64,000 nt of DNA, taken from Microlunatus antarcticus. Its GTDB lineage: Bacteria > Actinomycetota > Actinomycetes > Propionibacteriales > Propionibacteriaceae. Under the pieces are notes generated by a model. The model worked only from the letters and a program-made list of their open reading frames with translations. It was not told the origin of the DNA and made no database searches. Made by a program: the position numbers and the translations under genes. How positions within the stretch are numbered: position 1 is the first letter of the stretch; every line of letters starts with the position of its first letter. The stretch spans positions 992,001 to 1,056,000 of the forward strand of contig NZ_JACHZG010000001.1 in the NCBI RefSeq assembly GCF_014193425.1, read 5' to 3'. This document shows, piece by piece, positions 26,448-36,111 of the stretch.

Positions 26448-26756
26448 GTGTACGCAGTCGTGCGTAGTGGCGGCCGCCAGCACAAGGTCACGGTCGGCGA
26501 CGTTCTCGAGGTCGACCGCATCCACCAGGCGGCCGGCGCATCGGTGGCGCTCGTGCCGCTGCTGCTGGTGGACGGCACCTCGGTGACCTCGGACGTGTCG
26601 GCGCTCGCGTCGGCCTCGGTCACCGCCGAGGTCCTGGCCGAGACCAAGGGTCCGAAGATCCGGATCATGAAGTTCAAGAACAAGACGGGTTACCGCAAGC
26701 GTCAGGGTCACCGTCAGAAGCACACCCAGATCCGCATCACGGGCATCGAGAGCTGA
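26448..26756 (+). CDS. rplU: 50S ribosomal protein L21
   Basis: A 102-residue protein of normal L21 length. [25 protein letters not shown] and the C-terminal [21 protein letters not shown] are diagnostic. GTG 26448 gives the conserved MYAVV start; an in-frame reading upstream is not protein-like. It is nine bases ahead of rpmA in the universal L21-L27 pair. In related genomes this pair usually follows rne closely, whereas here it lies 19 kb away. Confidence 0.98.
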   Translation: MYAVVRSGGRQHKVTVGDVLEVDRIHQAAGASVALVPLLLVDGTSVTSDVSALASASVTAEVLAETKGPKIRIMKFKNKTGYRKRQGHRQKHTQIRITGIES

Positions 26757-26765
26757 GGCAGGCAG

Positions 26766-27074
26766 ATGGCACACAAGAAGGGCGCAAGCTCTACTCGTAA
26801 CGGTCGCGAGTCCAACGCCCAGCGCCTCGGCGTCAAGCGGTTCGGCGGCCAGCAGGTCAACGCCGGCGAGATCATCGTCCGCCAGCGCGGCACCCACTTC
26901 CACCCGGGCGAGGGCGTCGGCCGCGGCAAGGACGACACCCTGTTCGCCCTCCGCGCCGGTGCGGTCGAGTTCGGCACCCGTCGCGGGCGCCGGGTCGTCA
27001 ACATCACGCTGGTCCCGGCGGCTGTCGCCGCCGAGGCTCCGGTGGCCGTCGCTCCCGAGGCCGTCGCGGTCTGA
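26766..27074 (+). CDS. rpmA: 50S ribosomal protein L27
   Basis: A 102-residue L27. [29 protein letters not shown] is the conserved N-terminus that reaches the peptidyl transferase centre; no N-terminal propeptide is present, unlike in Firmicutes. The last 17 residues are an Ala/Val/Pro tail beyond the core. A perfect 13-bp hairpin follows before obgE. Confidence 0.98.
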   Translation: MAHKKGASSTRNGRESNAQRLGVKRFGGQQVNAGEIIVRQRGTHFHPGEGVGRGKDDTLFALRAGAVEFGTRRGRRVVNITLVPAAVAAEAPVAVAPEAVAV

Positions 27075-27096
27075 CCCGACCAACGCACGTCTTGTC

Positions 27097-27126
27097 GAGA
27101 GGGTGGCCCTTCCGGGCCACCCTCTC
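27097..27126 (+). terminator. Hairpin between rpmA and obgE
   Basis: GAGAGGGTGGCCC and GGGCCACCCTCTC form a perfect 13-bp stem with loop TTCC, followed by a T-rich GTCGCTTT. It is likely a partial terminator lowering obgE expression relative to the ribosomal proteins. Confidence 0.75.
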
Positions 27127-27181
27127 GTCGCTTTACCGGCAGGTTCCTCCTGCCTCGCACTCCTGAAAGGAGGCGCCCCGC

Positions 27182-28660
27182 ATGGCCATCCCCAGCTTTG
27201 TCGACCAGGTGACGCTGCACACCTTCGGCGGGAACGGCGGGCACGGCTGCGCCTCCGTCCACCGTGAGAAGTTCAAGCCGCTCGGTGGCCCCGACGGCGG
27301 CAACGGCGGTCACGGCGGTTCCGTGATCCTCCGCGTCGACCCCGACGTCACGACCCTCGTCGACTACCACCGGCAGTCCTACCGGCGCGCGACCAGCGGC
27401 GCCCCCGGCCGCGGCGACCACCAGAACGGGTCCAACGGCGAGGACATCGTGCTGCCGGTCCCCGACGGCACCGTGGTCACCGACGCCGACACGGGCGAGC
27501 GGCTCGCCGACCTCACCGGCCCCGAGGCCGAGCTCGTCGTCGCGCAGGGCGGTCGTGGGGGTCTCGGCAACGCCGCGCTCGCCTCCTCCGCCCGCAAGGC
27601 ACCCGGCTTCGCCCTGCTCGGCGAGGACGGGCTCGAGCGCACGGTCCTCCTCGAGCTCAAGGTCGTCGCCGACGTCGGGCTGGTCGGCTACCCCAGCGCC
27701 GGGAAGTCCTCGCTGGTCGCGTCGATCTCCCGCGCCCGGCCCAAGGTCGCCGACTACCCCTTCACCACCCTGATCCCCAACCTCGGCGTCGTGGTCGGCG
27801 GGGACGTCATCTTCACCGTGGCCGACGTGCCCGGGCTGATCGAGGGCGCGAGCGAGGGACGTGGGCTCGGCTTCGACTTCCTGCGTCACGTCGAGCGCTG
27901 CGCGGCCCTCGTGCACGTGGTCGACTGCGCCACCTTCGAGCCCGGCCGCGACCCGGTCACCGACCTCGCCGTCATCGAGGCCGAGCTGACCGCGCACGGC
28001 GGTCTCGAGGACCGCCCGCGGCTCGTCGCGCTCAACAAGGTCGACGTCCCCGACGCCGCCGAGCTCGCCGAGATCGCCCGCGCCGACATCGAGGCCCAGG
28101 GGTACCGCGTGTTCCCCATCTCGACCAAGACCGGCGAGGGCTTGCGGTCGCTGACCTTCGCGATGGCCGACCTGGTCGCCCAGCGTCGTGCCGCCATGCC
28201 CCCGCCCGAGCCGAAGCGCATCGTGCTGCGGCCCGAGCCGGTCCGCGGCGGCGGCGGCAAGCCGTTCGTGGTCACCCGCGAGAACGACCTCTGGCGCGTC
28301 CGCGGGGACAAGCCCGAGCGCTGGGTGCGGCAGACCGACTTCGGCAACCCGGAGGCCGTCGGCTACCTCGCCGACCGGTTCAACCGGATCGGCATCGAGG
28401 ACCGGCTGCTCGAGCTCGGCGCCCGCGCCGGCGACGGCGTGGCGATCGGGGGGAACGCGGACGGGGACGGCGCGGTCGTCTTCGACTTCGCGCCGCAGAT
28501 CGACGTCGGCGCCGAGATCCTGAGCCGTCGCGGCGAGGACGTCCGGCTCGAGGAGCCCCAGCGCCCGGCCGTCACGCGCCGCCGCGAGCTCGACCGCGAG
28601 TACCACGCGGCCCGCGAGGCGGAGGTCGACGACGGATCGCGCGGTGGACACCGCCGCTGA
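27182..28660 (+). CDS. obgE: GTPase Obg/CgtA
   Basis: A 492-residue ribosome-assembly GTPase. The glycine-rich Obg fold (residues 1-160) is followed by the G domain (Walker [10 protein letters not shown] from residue 169, DVPGLIEGA switch II, NKVD) and an actinobacterial C-terminal OCT domain (about 355-430) with a basic tail. ATG 27182 has a strong AAAGGAGG upstream. Its 3' end overlaps proB by 17 bases. Confidence 0.97.
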   Translation: MAIPSFVDQVTLHTFGGNGGHGCASVHREKFKPLGGPDGGNGGHGGSVILRVDPDVTTLVDYHRQSYRRATSGAPGRGDHQNGSNGEDIVLPVPDGTVVTDADTGERLADLTGPEAELVVAQGGRGGLGNAALASSARKAPGFALLGEDGLERTVLLELKVVADVGLVGYPSAGKSSLVASISRARPKVADYPFTTLIPNLGVVVGGDVIFTVADVPGLIEGASEGRGLGFDFLRHVERCAALVHVVDCATFEPGRDPVTDLAVIEAELTAHGGLEDRPRLVALNKVDVPDAAELAEIARADIEAQGYRVFPISTKTGEGLRSLTFAMADLVAQRRAAMPPPEPKRIVLRPEPVRGGGGKPFVVTRENDLWRVRGDKPERWVRQTDFGNPEAVGYLADRFNRIGIEDRLLELGARAGDGVAIGGNADGDGAVVFDFAPQIDVGAEILSRRGEDVRLEEPQRPAVTRRRELDREYHAAREAEVDDGSRGGHRR

Positions 28661-29777
28661 GGGCGACCGGGCCGTCGTCGCCACCGCCCACCGGGTCGTG
28701 GTGAAGGTCGGTTCCTCCTCGCTCACCTCGGCGGCCGGCGGCATCGACCCGGACCGCATCGGGGCGCTCGTCGACGCGCTGGTCGCCGCCCGGCTGGCCG
28801 GCCGTGAGGTCGTGCTGGTGTCGTCGGGCGCCATCGCGGCCGGGCTGGCCCCGCTGGGCATGCGGTCGCGGCCGCACGACCTGGCCAACCAGCAGGCCGC
28901 GGCCTCCGTGGGGCAGAGCCTGCTCATGGAGCACTACGGGCGGCTGTTCGCCCGCGCGGGCCTCGGCGTCGGGCAGGTGCTGCTCACCGTCGACGACGTC
29001 ACGCGGCGGGGCAACTACCGCAACGCGTTCCGCACGTTCGGCCGGCTCCTCGAGCTCGGCGTCGTGCCGGTCGTCAACGAGAACGACACCGTCGCCACCC
29101 ACGAGATCCGCTTCGGCGACAACGACCGGCTGGCGGCCCTCGTCGCGCACCTCGTGCACGCCGACGCGCTCGTGCTGCTCAGCGACGTCGACGCCCTCTG
29201 GACCGCCCACCCCGCCTCACCGGGGGCGCAGCGCATCGAGGTCGTCGGCGGCCCGGTCGACCTCGCGGGCGTGGACGTCACCCGCCGCGGCTCCGCCGTG
29301 GGCACCGGGGGCATGCAGACCAAGATCGAGGCCGCGGGCATCGCCACCTCGGCCGGTATCCCGGTCGTCCTCACCGACGCCCCCCACGCCGCCGCGGCGC
29401 TGGCGGGGGAGCGGGTCGGCACCCTCTTCACGCCCACCGGCAAGCGGCGCCCGACGCGGCTGCTCTGGCTGCGCCACGCCAGCGACGCCAAGGGCCGTCT
29501 GGTCCTCGACGCCGGCGCCGTACGGGCGGTCGTGCAGCGCAAGGCGTCCCTCCTTCCGGCGGGGATCACCGAGGTCGAGGGCCACTTCGCGTCCGGCGAG
29601 CCGGTCGACCTGGTCGGGCCCGACGGCGTCGTCGTCGCGCGGGGGCTGGTCGCGTACGACTCGGACGAGCTGCCCGCGCTCCTCGGCCGGACGACGCGCG
29701 ACCTGGTCGAGGAGCTCGGGGCCAGCTACGAGCGCACGGTCGTGCACCGTGACGCCCTGGTGGTCCTCGCGGACTAG
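28644..29777 (+). CDS. proB: Glutamate 5-kinase
   Basis: A 377-residue enzyme catalysing the first step of proline synthesis, ATP-dependent phosphorylation of glutamate. The amino-acid kinase domain ([50 protein letters not shown]) is followed from about residue 280 by an RNA-binding-type PUA domain. GTG 28644 lies inside the end of obgE, and the next start would remove the nucleotide-binding strand. Its partner proA is 3.7 kb downstream, separated by five inserted genes. Confidence 0.96.
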   Translation: MDTAAEGDRAVVATAHRVVVKVGSSSLTSAAGGIDPDRIGALVDALVAARLAGREVVLVSSGAIAAGLAPLGMRSRPHDLANQQAAASVGQSLLMEHYGRLFARAGLGVGQVLLTVDDVTRRGNYRNAFRTFGRLLELGVVPVVNENDTVATHEIRFGDNDRLAALVAHLVHADALVLLSDVDALWTAHPASPGAQRIEVVGGPVDLAGVDVTRRGSAVGTGGMQTKIEAAGIATSAGIPVVLTDAPHAAAALAGERVGTLFTPTGKRRPTRLLWLRHASDAKGRLVLDAGAVRAVVQRKASLLPAGITEVEGHFASGEPVDLVGPDGVVVARGLVAYDSDELPALLGRTTRDLVEELGASYERTVVHRDALVVLAD

Positions 29778-29781
29778 CGGC

Positions 29782-30282
29782 TCAGGGGCGGACGTACCCG
29801 CGGCGGACCGTGCGGTCGAGGATGCCGAGCGTGCCCTTGAGGGCGGTCTCGGAGATCACGGGGAAGATGCCGCGGGCCTTCCACTCCGGGTGGGCGTCGG
29901 ACCAGTCGTAGAAGGACGTCGCCTCGGTCGTGCCCGCGTCGACGGGGGCCAGCCGGTAGCCGTAGACCTGGCCGACCGGCGGGCGTGAGGGACCCCGGAC
30001 GACCCACGAGATCTCGCGGTCGGCCTCGTAGGACCTGATGGTCACGGTGACGTCGTACGTCGTGAGGTCGGGGCGGTCGCCGAGCGCCTCGCGGTCCATG
30101 TGGACCACGAACGTGTCGCCGACGGCGGACACGAGGTCGCCTTCGGCGTCCTGCAGCATCCCCGAGGCGTCGATCGCCACGTGACCCTGCGGGTCGCGGA
30201 GCAGCGCGAAGATCGCGGACGCCGGGGCGTGGATGGTGCGGCGTACCTCGAGGCGCTCGGGGGCGGTGGCGGGCTCGGACAT
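29782..30282 (-). CDS. SRPBCC-fold (polyketide cyclase/START-like) protein
   Basis: A 166-residue protein with a helix-grip fold: VRRTIHAPASAIFALLRDPQGHVAIDASGM at the N-terminus, SWVVRGPSRPPVGQVYGYRLAPVDAGTT in the strands, and a C-terminal long helix (PVISETALKGTLGILDRTV). Such proteins bind hydrophobic ligands; no substrate is evident. ATG 30282 lies only 33 bases from the divergent ogt start, so the two share one small regulatory gap. It converges on proB with four bases between stops. Confidence 0.78.
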   Translation of the reverse strand: MSEPATAPERLEVRRTIHAPASAIFALLRDPQGHVAIDASGMLQDAEGDLVSAVGDTFVVHMDREALGDRPDLTTYDVTVTIRSYEADREISWVVRGPSRPPVGQVYGYRLAPVDAGTTEATSFYDWSDAHPEWKARGIFPVISETALKGTLGILDRTVRRGYVRP

Positions 30283-30315
30283 GGCGGCAGTCTGGCAGTG
30301 CGCCAGGATGGCCGG

Positions 30316-30816
30316 GTGGCCGAGCCCGAGCTGTTCTATGACGCGTACGACACGCAGGTCGGGCTGGTCGGCGTGCTGGCCGGTCCGGCCGGGTTGCGCC
30401 GGATCGGCTGGGGCCTCGACCCCGGTACGGCGTCGCGCGAGCCCGACGAGACCGTGCAGCTGGTGCTCGGGCAGCTGCGGGAGTACTTCGGCGGGCAGCG
30501 CGGCGACTTCGACCTGCCGCTGGACCTGCCGCCGCTCGAGCCGACGACCCTGACCGTCCTCACCGCGCTGCAGGGCGTGCGCTGCGGCGAGACCGTCACG
30601 TACGGCGAGCTGGCCCGGCGCAGCGGGACCGGGGTGCCGGCCCGCGCGATCGGCTCGATCATGGCCGCCAACCCGGTGCCGCTCGTCATCCCGTGCCACC
30701 GCGTCGTGGCCGCCGACGGGCTCGGCGGCTTCTCGGGCGGCGACCCGGGCCACGAGCTCGAGACCAAGCGCTGGCTCCTGGAGAACGAGGGCGCCCTGCC
30801 CCCGGTCCTCGTCTGA
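30316..30816 (+). CDS. ogt: Methylated-DNA--protein-cysteine methyltransferase
   Basis: A 166-residue DNA repair protein that takes the alkyl group from O6-alkylguanine onto its own cysteine. The active site is IPCHRVVAADG with C127, preceded by the helix-turn-helix VTYGELARRSGTGVPARAIGSIMAANPVP with its arginine finger. GTG 30316 is chosen because AGGA lies seven bases before it; GTG 30298 is the alternative. It lacks an Ada regulatory domain. Confidence 0.95.
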   Translation: MAEPELFYDAYDTQVGLVGVLAGPAGLRRIGWGLDPGTASREPDETVQLVLGQLREYFGGQRGDFDLPLDLPPLEPTTLTVLTALQGVRCGETVTYGELARRSGTGVPARAIGSIMAANPVPLVIPCHRVVAADGLGGFSGGDPGHELETKRWLLENEGALPPVLV

Positions 30817-30837
30817 TCGATCTCCTACGCTGCCCAC

Positions 30838-31347
30838 ATGGACATCTGCGAGCTGATCCTCTCCGACCACCACGAGCAGCGCCGGATGTTCGCCATGCTC
30901 GACGACGTGGCCAAGGACGACACCCACGCGCTCGGCGCGCTGTGGAAGCGGCTCTCGACCATGCTCGAGGTGCACGCCCAGGGCGAGGAGGAGATCTTCT
31001 ACCCCGAGCTGCTCAAGCTCGGCGAGCGCCTGCACGACCACGCCGAGATCGAGGAGACCGAGGACGCGATCGGCGACCACAACGACATCCGTGACGGGAT
31101 CCTGGCCAGCCAGGCCGCCGAGGTCGGCAGCGACGCGTGGTGGAAGGGCGTTAACGACGCCCGCGAGGCCAACGACGAGCACATGGGCGAGGAGGAGCAC
31201 GAGGGGCTCAAGGAGTTCCGCGAGCACGTCGACCTCGAGACCCGCCACCGCATCGGCGTCGCCTTCGCCGCGTACGAGGCCGAGCACGTGGACGGCGTGC
31301 CGATCGTCGACAAGGACCCCGAGGAGTACGTGAAGGAGAACAGCTGA
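30838..31347 (+). CDS. Hemerythrin-like HHE-domain protein
   Basis: A 169-residue all-helical protein with the di-iron ligand pattern of HHE domains: SDHHEQRRMF, VHAQGEEEIFYPELL, GDHNDI and DEHMGEEEHEGLKEF. Such proteins bind O2, NO or iron and act in stress responses. It starts 21 bases after ogt and may be co-transcribed. No transcription-factor or membrane domain is attached. Confidence 0.9.
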   Translation: MDICELILSDHHEQRRMFAMLDDVAKDDTHALGALWKRLSTMLEVHAQGEEEIFYPELLKLGERLHDHAEIEETEDAIGDHNDIRDGILASQAAEVGSDAWWKGVNDAREANDEHMGEEEHEGLKEFREHVDLETRHRIGVAFAAYEAEHVDGVPIVDKDPEEYVKENS

Positions 31348-31366
31348 TCGGGCCTACCATCGGCAG

Positions 31367-32476
31367 ATGGAGGGCGCTGTCGCGGGCGTGGTGCAGGACA
31401 TCCGTTTCGCGCGCTCGGCCGACGGGGTGCAGATCGCGTACGCGGTGCACGGGTCGGGCCCACCGCTGCTGCTTGACTCCTGCTGGCTGAGCCACCTGCA
31501 GCACGACTGGCAGAGCCCGGTCTGGCGCCACTACCTGGTCGAGCTCGGCCGGGTCGCCACGGTGATCAGGTTCGACGAGCGGGGCCACGGCCTGTCCGAC
31601 CGGGGCGTCACCGACCACAGCCTCGAGGCGCGCGTGGCCGACCTGGAGGCCGTGGTCGACGACGCCGGGCTGGAACGGTTCGCGGTCCTCGCCATGGCGC
31701 AGGGCGGTCCCGTCGCCCTCGAGTACGCGGCCCGTCACCCGGAGCGGGTCACCCGGCTCGCCTGCTACGGCAGCTACGCCGGGGCGCAGGTCGAGGCCAC
31801 CGCGGAGGAGCTCGAGCTCGACGCCGCCTTCACGGCGTTGATCAAGGTCGGCTGGGACCGTCCGACGCCCGAGTTCCGCCGCGTGTTCACCTACCTGATG
31901 ATCCCCGGCGGCACCGAGGAGCAGATGCGCTGGATCGACGACCTGCAGCGGACGGCGGTCGACGCCGACACCGCCGTCGTCGCCCGCGAGCAGCGCAAGC
32001 TGGCCGACTCCAGCGCGCGGCTGCCCGAGCTCGACCTGCCGGTGCTGGTGCTGCACAGTCTCGGCGACCAGATGAACGACTTCGCCCAGAGCCGGCACCT
32101 CGCCACGCACATCCGCGGTGCCCGCCTCGTGGCGCTGGAGAGCGACAACCACATCGTGCTGGCCGACGAGCCGGCCTGGCCGGTCCTGCTGCACGAGCTG
32201 GTCGCGTTCCTCGAGCCGGACCGCGAGGCGCTGGCCGTTTCCATCGCTGCCGCGCAGGCCGCCGGGTCGCCCGATCTCGCGACCGTCCTCTCGCCGCGCG
32301 AGCTGGATGTCCTCCGCCTCGCCGCGAGCGGCTGCGACAACGACGCGATCGGCGCCGAGCTGGTGCTGTCCGTCCGAACCGTCGAGCGCCACCTGCAGAA
32401 CGCGTACGCCAAGCTCGGCCTCCACGGGAGGTCCGCGCGGGCGGGCGCCGTCGCGCGCCTGCTGGCGCGCACCTGA
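31367..32476 (+). CDS. LuxR-type regulator with N-terminal degenerate alpha/beta-hydrolase domain
   Basis: A 369-residue protein. Residues 10-280 are an alpha/beta-hydrolase domain (IAYAVHGSGPPLLLDSCW, VIRFDERGHGLSD). The final 65 residues are a LuxR helix-turn-helix (LSPRELDVLRLAASGCDNDAIGAELVLS, then VRTVERHLQNAYAKLG). The nucleophile elbow GxSxG reads AMAQG, with alanine at the serine position (A111), while the acid and histidine regions (HSLGDQ, SDNHIV) look intact. The domain is therefore likely a ligand sensor without hydrolase activity. It precedes a methyltransferase gene on the same strand, a possible target. No receiver domain is present. Confidence 0.85.
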   Translation: MEGAVAGVVQDIRFARSADGVQIAYAVHGSGPPLLLDSCWLSHLQHDWQSPVWRHYLVELGRVATVIRFDERGHGLSDRGVTDHSLEARVADLEAVVDDAGLERFAVLAMAQGGPVALEYAARHPERVTRLACYGSYAGAQVEATAEELELDAAFTALIKVGWDRPTPEFRRVFTYLMIPGGTEEQMRWIDDLQRTAVDADTAVVAREQRKLADSSARLPELDLPVLVLHSLGDQMNDFAQSRHLATHIRGARLVALESDNHIVLADEPAWPVLLHELVAFLEPDREALAVSIAAAQAAGSPDLATVLSPRELDVLRLAASGCDNDAIGAELVLSVRTVERHLQNAYAKLGLHGRSARAGAVARLLART

Positions 32477-32599
32477 CGCGTACGCGTCAGCCGCCAGCGA
32501 GGTGGGACCCGGGTCGACGAGATGGGTGCCGGCGCCGATGCGTGCGGACGCCTCGCCGCCCTAACGTCGTGATCATCGACCACCCGACCTGGAGGCACC

Positions 32600-33445
32600 A
32601 TGATCACCACCGAAGTCCCCCGTGCGACCGCTGACGCCGCGGAGGCGGACCGCGCGCTCAAGGGCCGGCAAGCGGCGATGTGGGCCAGCGGTGACTACCC
32701 ACGGGTGGCCGACGAGGTCGTGGGCGGCCTCGGCGAGATCCTGGTCGCCACGCTCGACGTGCAGGCGGGGCAGCGTGTCCTCGACGTCGCCGCCGGCACC
32801 GGCAGCTCCGCGCTCCCCGCTGCCCGTCGAGGCGGCGTCGTCACGGCTACCGACCTGACGCCGCGGCTGCTTGACGTCGGGCGTGCGGCGGCGCAGGCCG
32901 AGGGGCTGGCGCTGACCTGGGAGGTCGCCGACGTCGAGGCGCTGCCGTACGACGACGCCGCCTTCGACGTGGTGATGTCGTGCATCGGTGTCATGTTCGC
33001 GCCGCACCACCAGGTCGCGGCGGACGAGCTCGTCCGGGTCTGCCGGCCCAGCGGCGCCCTCGGGGTGCTCAGCTGGACACCCGACGGCTTCATCGGGCAG
33101 CTGTTCGCGACGATGAAGCCGTACGCCCCGCCGCCCCCGCCCGGGGCCTCGCCGGCGCCGCTGTGGGGGCGCGTCGACCACGTGCGGACGCTTCTCGGGG
33201 ACCGCGTCGACGACCTGGTCGCGCGGCAGCAGACCCTGCGGGTCGACCGCTTCGCCACGGGGGCCGAGTTCCGTGACTTCATGAAGGCGACCTACGGGCC
33301 CACCATCGCCGTCTACGCCGCGGTCGCGGGGGACCCCGACGAGGTCGCGGCGCTGGACGCCGACCTGGCCGCGCTGGGGGAGCGGTCCCTCGTCGACGGG
33401 ACGATGGAGTGGGAGTACCTCTTGGCGACCGCTCGACGGTGCTGA
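32600..33445 (+). CDS. Class I SAM-dependent methyltransferase
   Basis: A 281-residue methyltransferase of the UbiE/Methyltransf_11 type. The SAM motif VLDVAAGTGSSALPAARRG is near residues 60-78, ATDLTP follows, and EVADVEALPYDDAAFDVVMS is motif II/III. The middle portion has a proline-rich insert (PYAPPPPPG near 175). The substrate is unknown. ATG 32600 follows TGGAGG. It comes 123 bases after the LuxR-type gene and before proA; the gap could hold a regulated promoter. Confidence 0.85.
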   Translation: MITTEVPRATADAAEADRALKGRQAAMWASGDYPRVADEVVGGLGEILVATLDVQAGQRVLDVAAGTGSSALPAARRGGVVTATDLTPRLLDVGRAAAQAEGLALTWEVADVEALPYDDAAFDVVMSCIGVMFAPHHQVAADELVRVCRPSGALGVLSWTPDGFIGQLFATMKPYAPPPPPGASPAPLWGRVDHVRTLLGDRVDDLVARQQTLRVDRFATGAEFRDFMKATYGPTIAVYAAVAGDPDEVAALDADLAALGERSLVDGTMEWEYLLATARRC

Positions 33446-33485
33446 GGCCGGGTCGACCGCCGGCCTGCTCCGCTAGTTTGGGCGC

Positions 33486-34724
33486 ATGACGGTGCAGCAG
33501 CAGGCCCTGGCCGCCCGGGGTGCGGCGCAGACGCTGGCGACGGCGACCCGGTCCCGCAAGGACGCCGCGCTCCACGCCATGGCCGACGCGCTGGCCAAGG
33601 CCGAGACGGCCGTGCTCGAGGCCAACGCCACCGACGTCCGGCGGGCCGAGGAGGCCGGCACCAGCGCCGCGATCGTCGACCGGTTGCGGCTGACCCCCGA
33701 CCGGGTCGGCGCCATGGTCGACGGGTTGCGCGACGTGGCCGGGCTGCCGGACCCGGTCGGGGACGTCGTCCGCGGGTGGACGAACGCCAACGGGGTGCAG
33801 GTCCGGCAGGTGCGCGTGCCGTTCGGCGTCGTCGGGATCGTCTACGAGGCAAGACCGAACGTCACCGCCGATGCCGCCGGCCTCTGCCTCAAGTCCGGCA
33901 ACGCCGTGCTGCTGCGCGGCTCCTCGTCCGCGGCGGCCTCGAACGCCGCCGTCGTCGACGCCCTGCGTCTCGGCCTGGCCGACGTCGGTCTGCCGGTCGA
34001 CGCGGTGCAGCTCGTGCCCGGACCCCGCGAGGTGACCGACGAGCTGATGGGCGCCCGTGGCCTGGTCGACGTGCTGATCCCACGCGGTGGCGCCGGCCTC
34101 ATCGACCACGTCGTTCGTCACAGCGTCGTCCCCGTCATCGAGACCGGGGTCGGGAACTGCCACCTCTACGTCGACGCCAGCGCCGACCCGGAGATGGCCC
34201 TCGCCATCCTGCTCAACGCCAAGACCCAGCGGCCGTCGGTCTGCAACGCCGTCGAGACGCTCCTCGTGCACGCTGACGCCGCCCCGCGCTTCCTCCCGAC
34301 GGCCCTCGAGGCTCTCGCCCGAGCGGGCGTCACCGTGCACGGAGACGCGCGGACGGCCGCGTACGGGCCGGACGTGCGGGCGGTGACCCAGGAGGACTGG
34401 GAGACCGAGTACCTCTCCCTCGACCTCGCGATCGGCGTCGTCGACTCCCTCGATGACGCGCTCGCGCACATCGCCACCTACTCCACCGGGCACAGCGAGA
34501 CGATCGTGACCGACTCCGAGGCCGCCGCGCAGCGCTTCACCGCGGAGATCGACGCCGCCGCCGTCCTCGTGAACGCGTCGAGCCGGTTCGTCGACGGTAG
34601 CGAGTTCGGCTTCGGGGCGGAGATCGGCATCTCCACGCAGAAGCTCCACGCCCGCGGCCCGATGGGCCTACCGGAGATGACGTCCACCAAGTACGTCGTG
34701 ACGGGGTCGGGTCAGACCCGCTGA
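33486..34724 (+). CDS. proA: Gamma-glutamyl phosphate reductase
   Basis: A 412-residue aldehyde-dehydrogenase-fold enzyme that reduces glutamyl 5-phosphate to the semialdehyde, the second step of proline synthesis. The catalytic cysteine is C253 in [19 protein letters not shown] and [12 protein letters not shown] are family segments. ATG 33486 is used. It completes the pathway begun by proB and ends nine bases before the stop of a convergent HNH gene. Confidence 0.97.
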   Translation: MTVQQQALAARGAAQTLATATRSRKDAALHAMADALAKAETAVLEANATDVRRAEEAGTSAAIVDRLRLTPDRVGAMVDGLRDVAGLPDPVGDVVRGWTNANGVQVRQVRVPFGVVGIVYEARPNVTADAAGLCLKSGNAVLLRGSSSAAASNAAVVDALRLGLADVGLPVDAVQLVPGPREVTDELMGARGLVDVLIPRGGAGLIDHVVRHSVVPVIETGVGNCHLYVDASADPEMALAILLNAKTQRPSVCNAVETLLVHADAAPRFLPTALEALARAGVTVHGDARTAAYGPDVRAVTQEDWETEYLSLDLAIGVVDSLDDALAHIATYSTGHSETIVTDSEAAAQRFTAEIDAAAVLVNASSRFVDGSEFGFGAEIGISTQKLHARGPMGLPEMTSTKYVVTGSGQTR

Positions 34725-34732
34725 TCTCTGCT

Positions 34733-36028
34733 TCACGGCGGGTCCGGGGCTCGGGCGGTGTAGTCGTGGCCGGTCGGGGTGGTGGTCCGGACGGTGTGGG
34801 GCTGGTCGCCGAGTCCGTCGTGGACGACGGTGGCGGTCCAGCCGGGCTGTTCGTGGACGAGGTTGTGCCGGGCGCACAGACCGCGGCCGTTGACCAGGGT
34901 GGTCGGGCCGCCGTCGGTGTGACGCCGGACGTGGTCGAGGTGACGGACCGGCGCCCCGCAGAAGGGGACCCGGCAGGTCTGGTCGCGGGCCCGGACGAGG
35001 TCGGCCAGAGCACCGGTGAAGCGGCGCCTCGGGTCGATCCCGGACAGCCGACCGTTGGGCGTGGCGTGCAGGCGGCGCACTGTCTTGGCGCCGCGGCTGG
35101 CGTCGACGATCTCTCGGGCCAGGGCTCCAGGGAGCGGGCCGACGCCGGTGACGGTCGCGGTGCGGTGGCTGTCGGGGTCGGTCAGCAGGTCGGCCGGCAC
35201 GACGAGCTGGATCTCCACGGCCACGTCGGTGGCTCGGGCTTGTCCGGTGAGGCGTTCGACGAGGGTGTCGGCCATGATCTGGTCGCGGCTTCGGTCGTCG
35301 CCGGTGGCGACGACGCCGTCGGTGTGACGCCGGAGTGCGGCGAGGCAGGCGACGCCCTGCTCCACGGGCAGGTAGCCCGACAGGACGCTCATCGTGTCCG
35401 GCGCCGGCCGCAGCCCGACCCGGCGGTGCTTCCGCTCGTGCCGGCCGCGGGCGATGTAGGCCTCGCGGTCGGCCTCGTAGGCGTATCGACGTGCAAGGGC
35501 GGTCGCTTCGCGCAGGCCCAGCCCGGCGAGGTCCTTCGCCGCGAGCCGTGCGTCCACCTCCCGGCGGATGCCGGCGTCGAGGTGCCGCGTCTCCGTGACC
35601 ACGGCCTCAGCGGTCGGCTCGCTCACCGACCCCTTAGCGAGGGCGGCGTAGGTGTGCGGCAGGTCGAACCACCACGCCCGCGCCGAACTCAGCCGCCGGG
35701 CCGCGACCGTCGGCGACACGCGGCACGCCAGGCCCAGCTCCTCGGCCACCCCGCGGCCGATGTCACGCGGGTGGACGTCGGCGGCCAGCTGACGCTCCAC
35801 CCGCGCCCGCCCGAACCGGACCATCACGGCGGCCTGCACCGCCGCGACCGCACCCCGCAACCGTTCCAGCACCCCGACCTGGTCGACCAGGTCCGCCTCG
35901 GACGAGTCGTCGTCCACCCCGGCGAGCGCGTCCGACGTCAGCCCGGCCAGCTCGTCGACCAGCAAGCTCAGGCGCGCAGTCGTGGGGTGAGAGACCTCCT
36001 CGACCCGTTCCACCGCCCGCAACGCCAT
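34733..36028 (-). CDS. DUF222/HNH endonuclease (13E12 repeat family)
   Basis: A 431-residue protein with a DUF222 domain (about residues 30-330) and a C-terminal HNH nuclease motif: CRVPFCGAP, HLDHVRRHTDGG, and LCARHN. These genes are multi-copy in actinomycetes (13E12 family) and behave like selfish or mobile elements. ATG 36028 is used. An SOS box lies 33 bases before the start. The gene sits between proA and nadD on the opposite strand, where it interrupts a conserved housekeeping order. Confidence 0.92.
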   Translation of the reverse strand: MALRAVERVEEVSHPTTARLSLLVDELAGLTSDALAGVDDDSSEADLVDQVGVLERLRGAVAAVQAAVMVRFGRARVERQLAADVHPRDIGRGVAEELGLACRVSPTVAARRLSSARAWWFDLPHTYAALAKGSVSEPTAEAVVTETRHLDAGIRREVDARLAAKDLAGLGLREATALARRYAYEADREAYIARGRHERKHRRVGLRPAPDTMSVLSGYLPVEQGVACLAALRRHTDGVVATGDDRSRDQIMADTLVERLTGQARATDVAVEIQLVVPADLLTDPDSHRTATVTGVGPLPGALAREIVDASRGAKTVRRLHATPNGRLSGIDPRRRFTGALADLVRARDQTCRVPFCGAPVRHLDHVRRHTDGGPTTLVNGRGLCARHNLVHEQPGWTATVVHDGLGDQPHTVRTTTPTGHDYTARAPDPP

Positions 36029-36060
36029 GGACCAAAGCTAGAACCCGCCACTGACAAATA

Positions 36061-36076
36061 TCGAACACTTGTTCAC
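36061..36076. promoter_or_regulatory. LexA (SOS) box upstream of the HNH gene
   Basis: TCGAACACTTGTTCAC matches the actinobacterial LexA site TCGAAC-N4-GTTCGA in 14 of 16 positions, counting the spacer as free. It overlaps the most AT-rich stretch before the HNH gene, where its promoter should be. LexA control of 13E12-family genes is established in Mycobacterium tuberculosis. Confidence 0.75.
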
Positions 36077-36111
36077 ATCTGTGGACAACCCGGTGGATGA
36101 GGGAAAGACGG

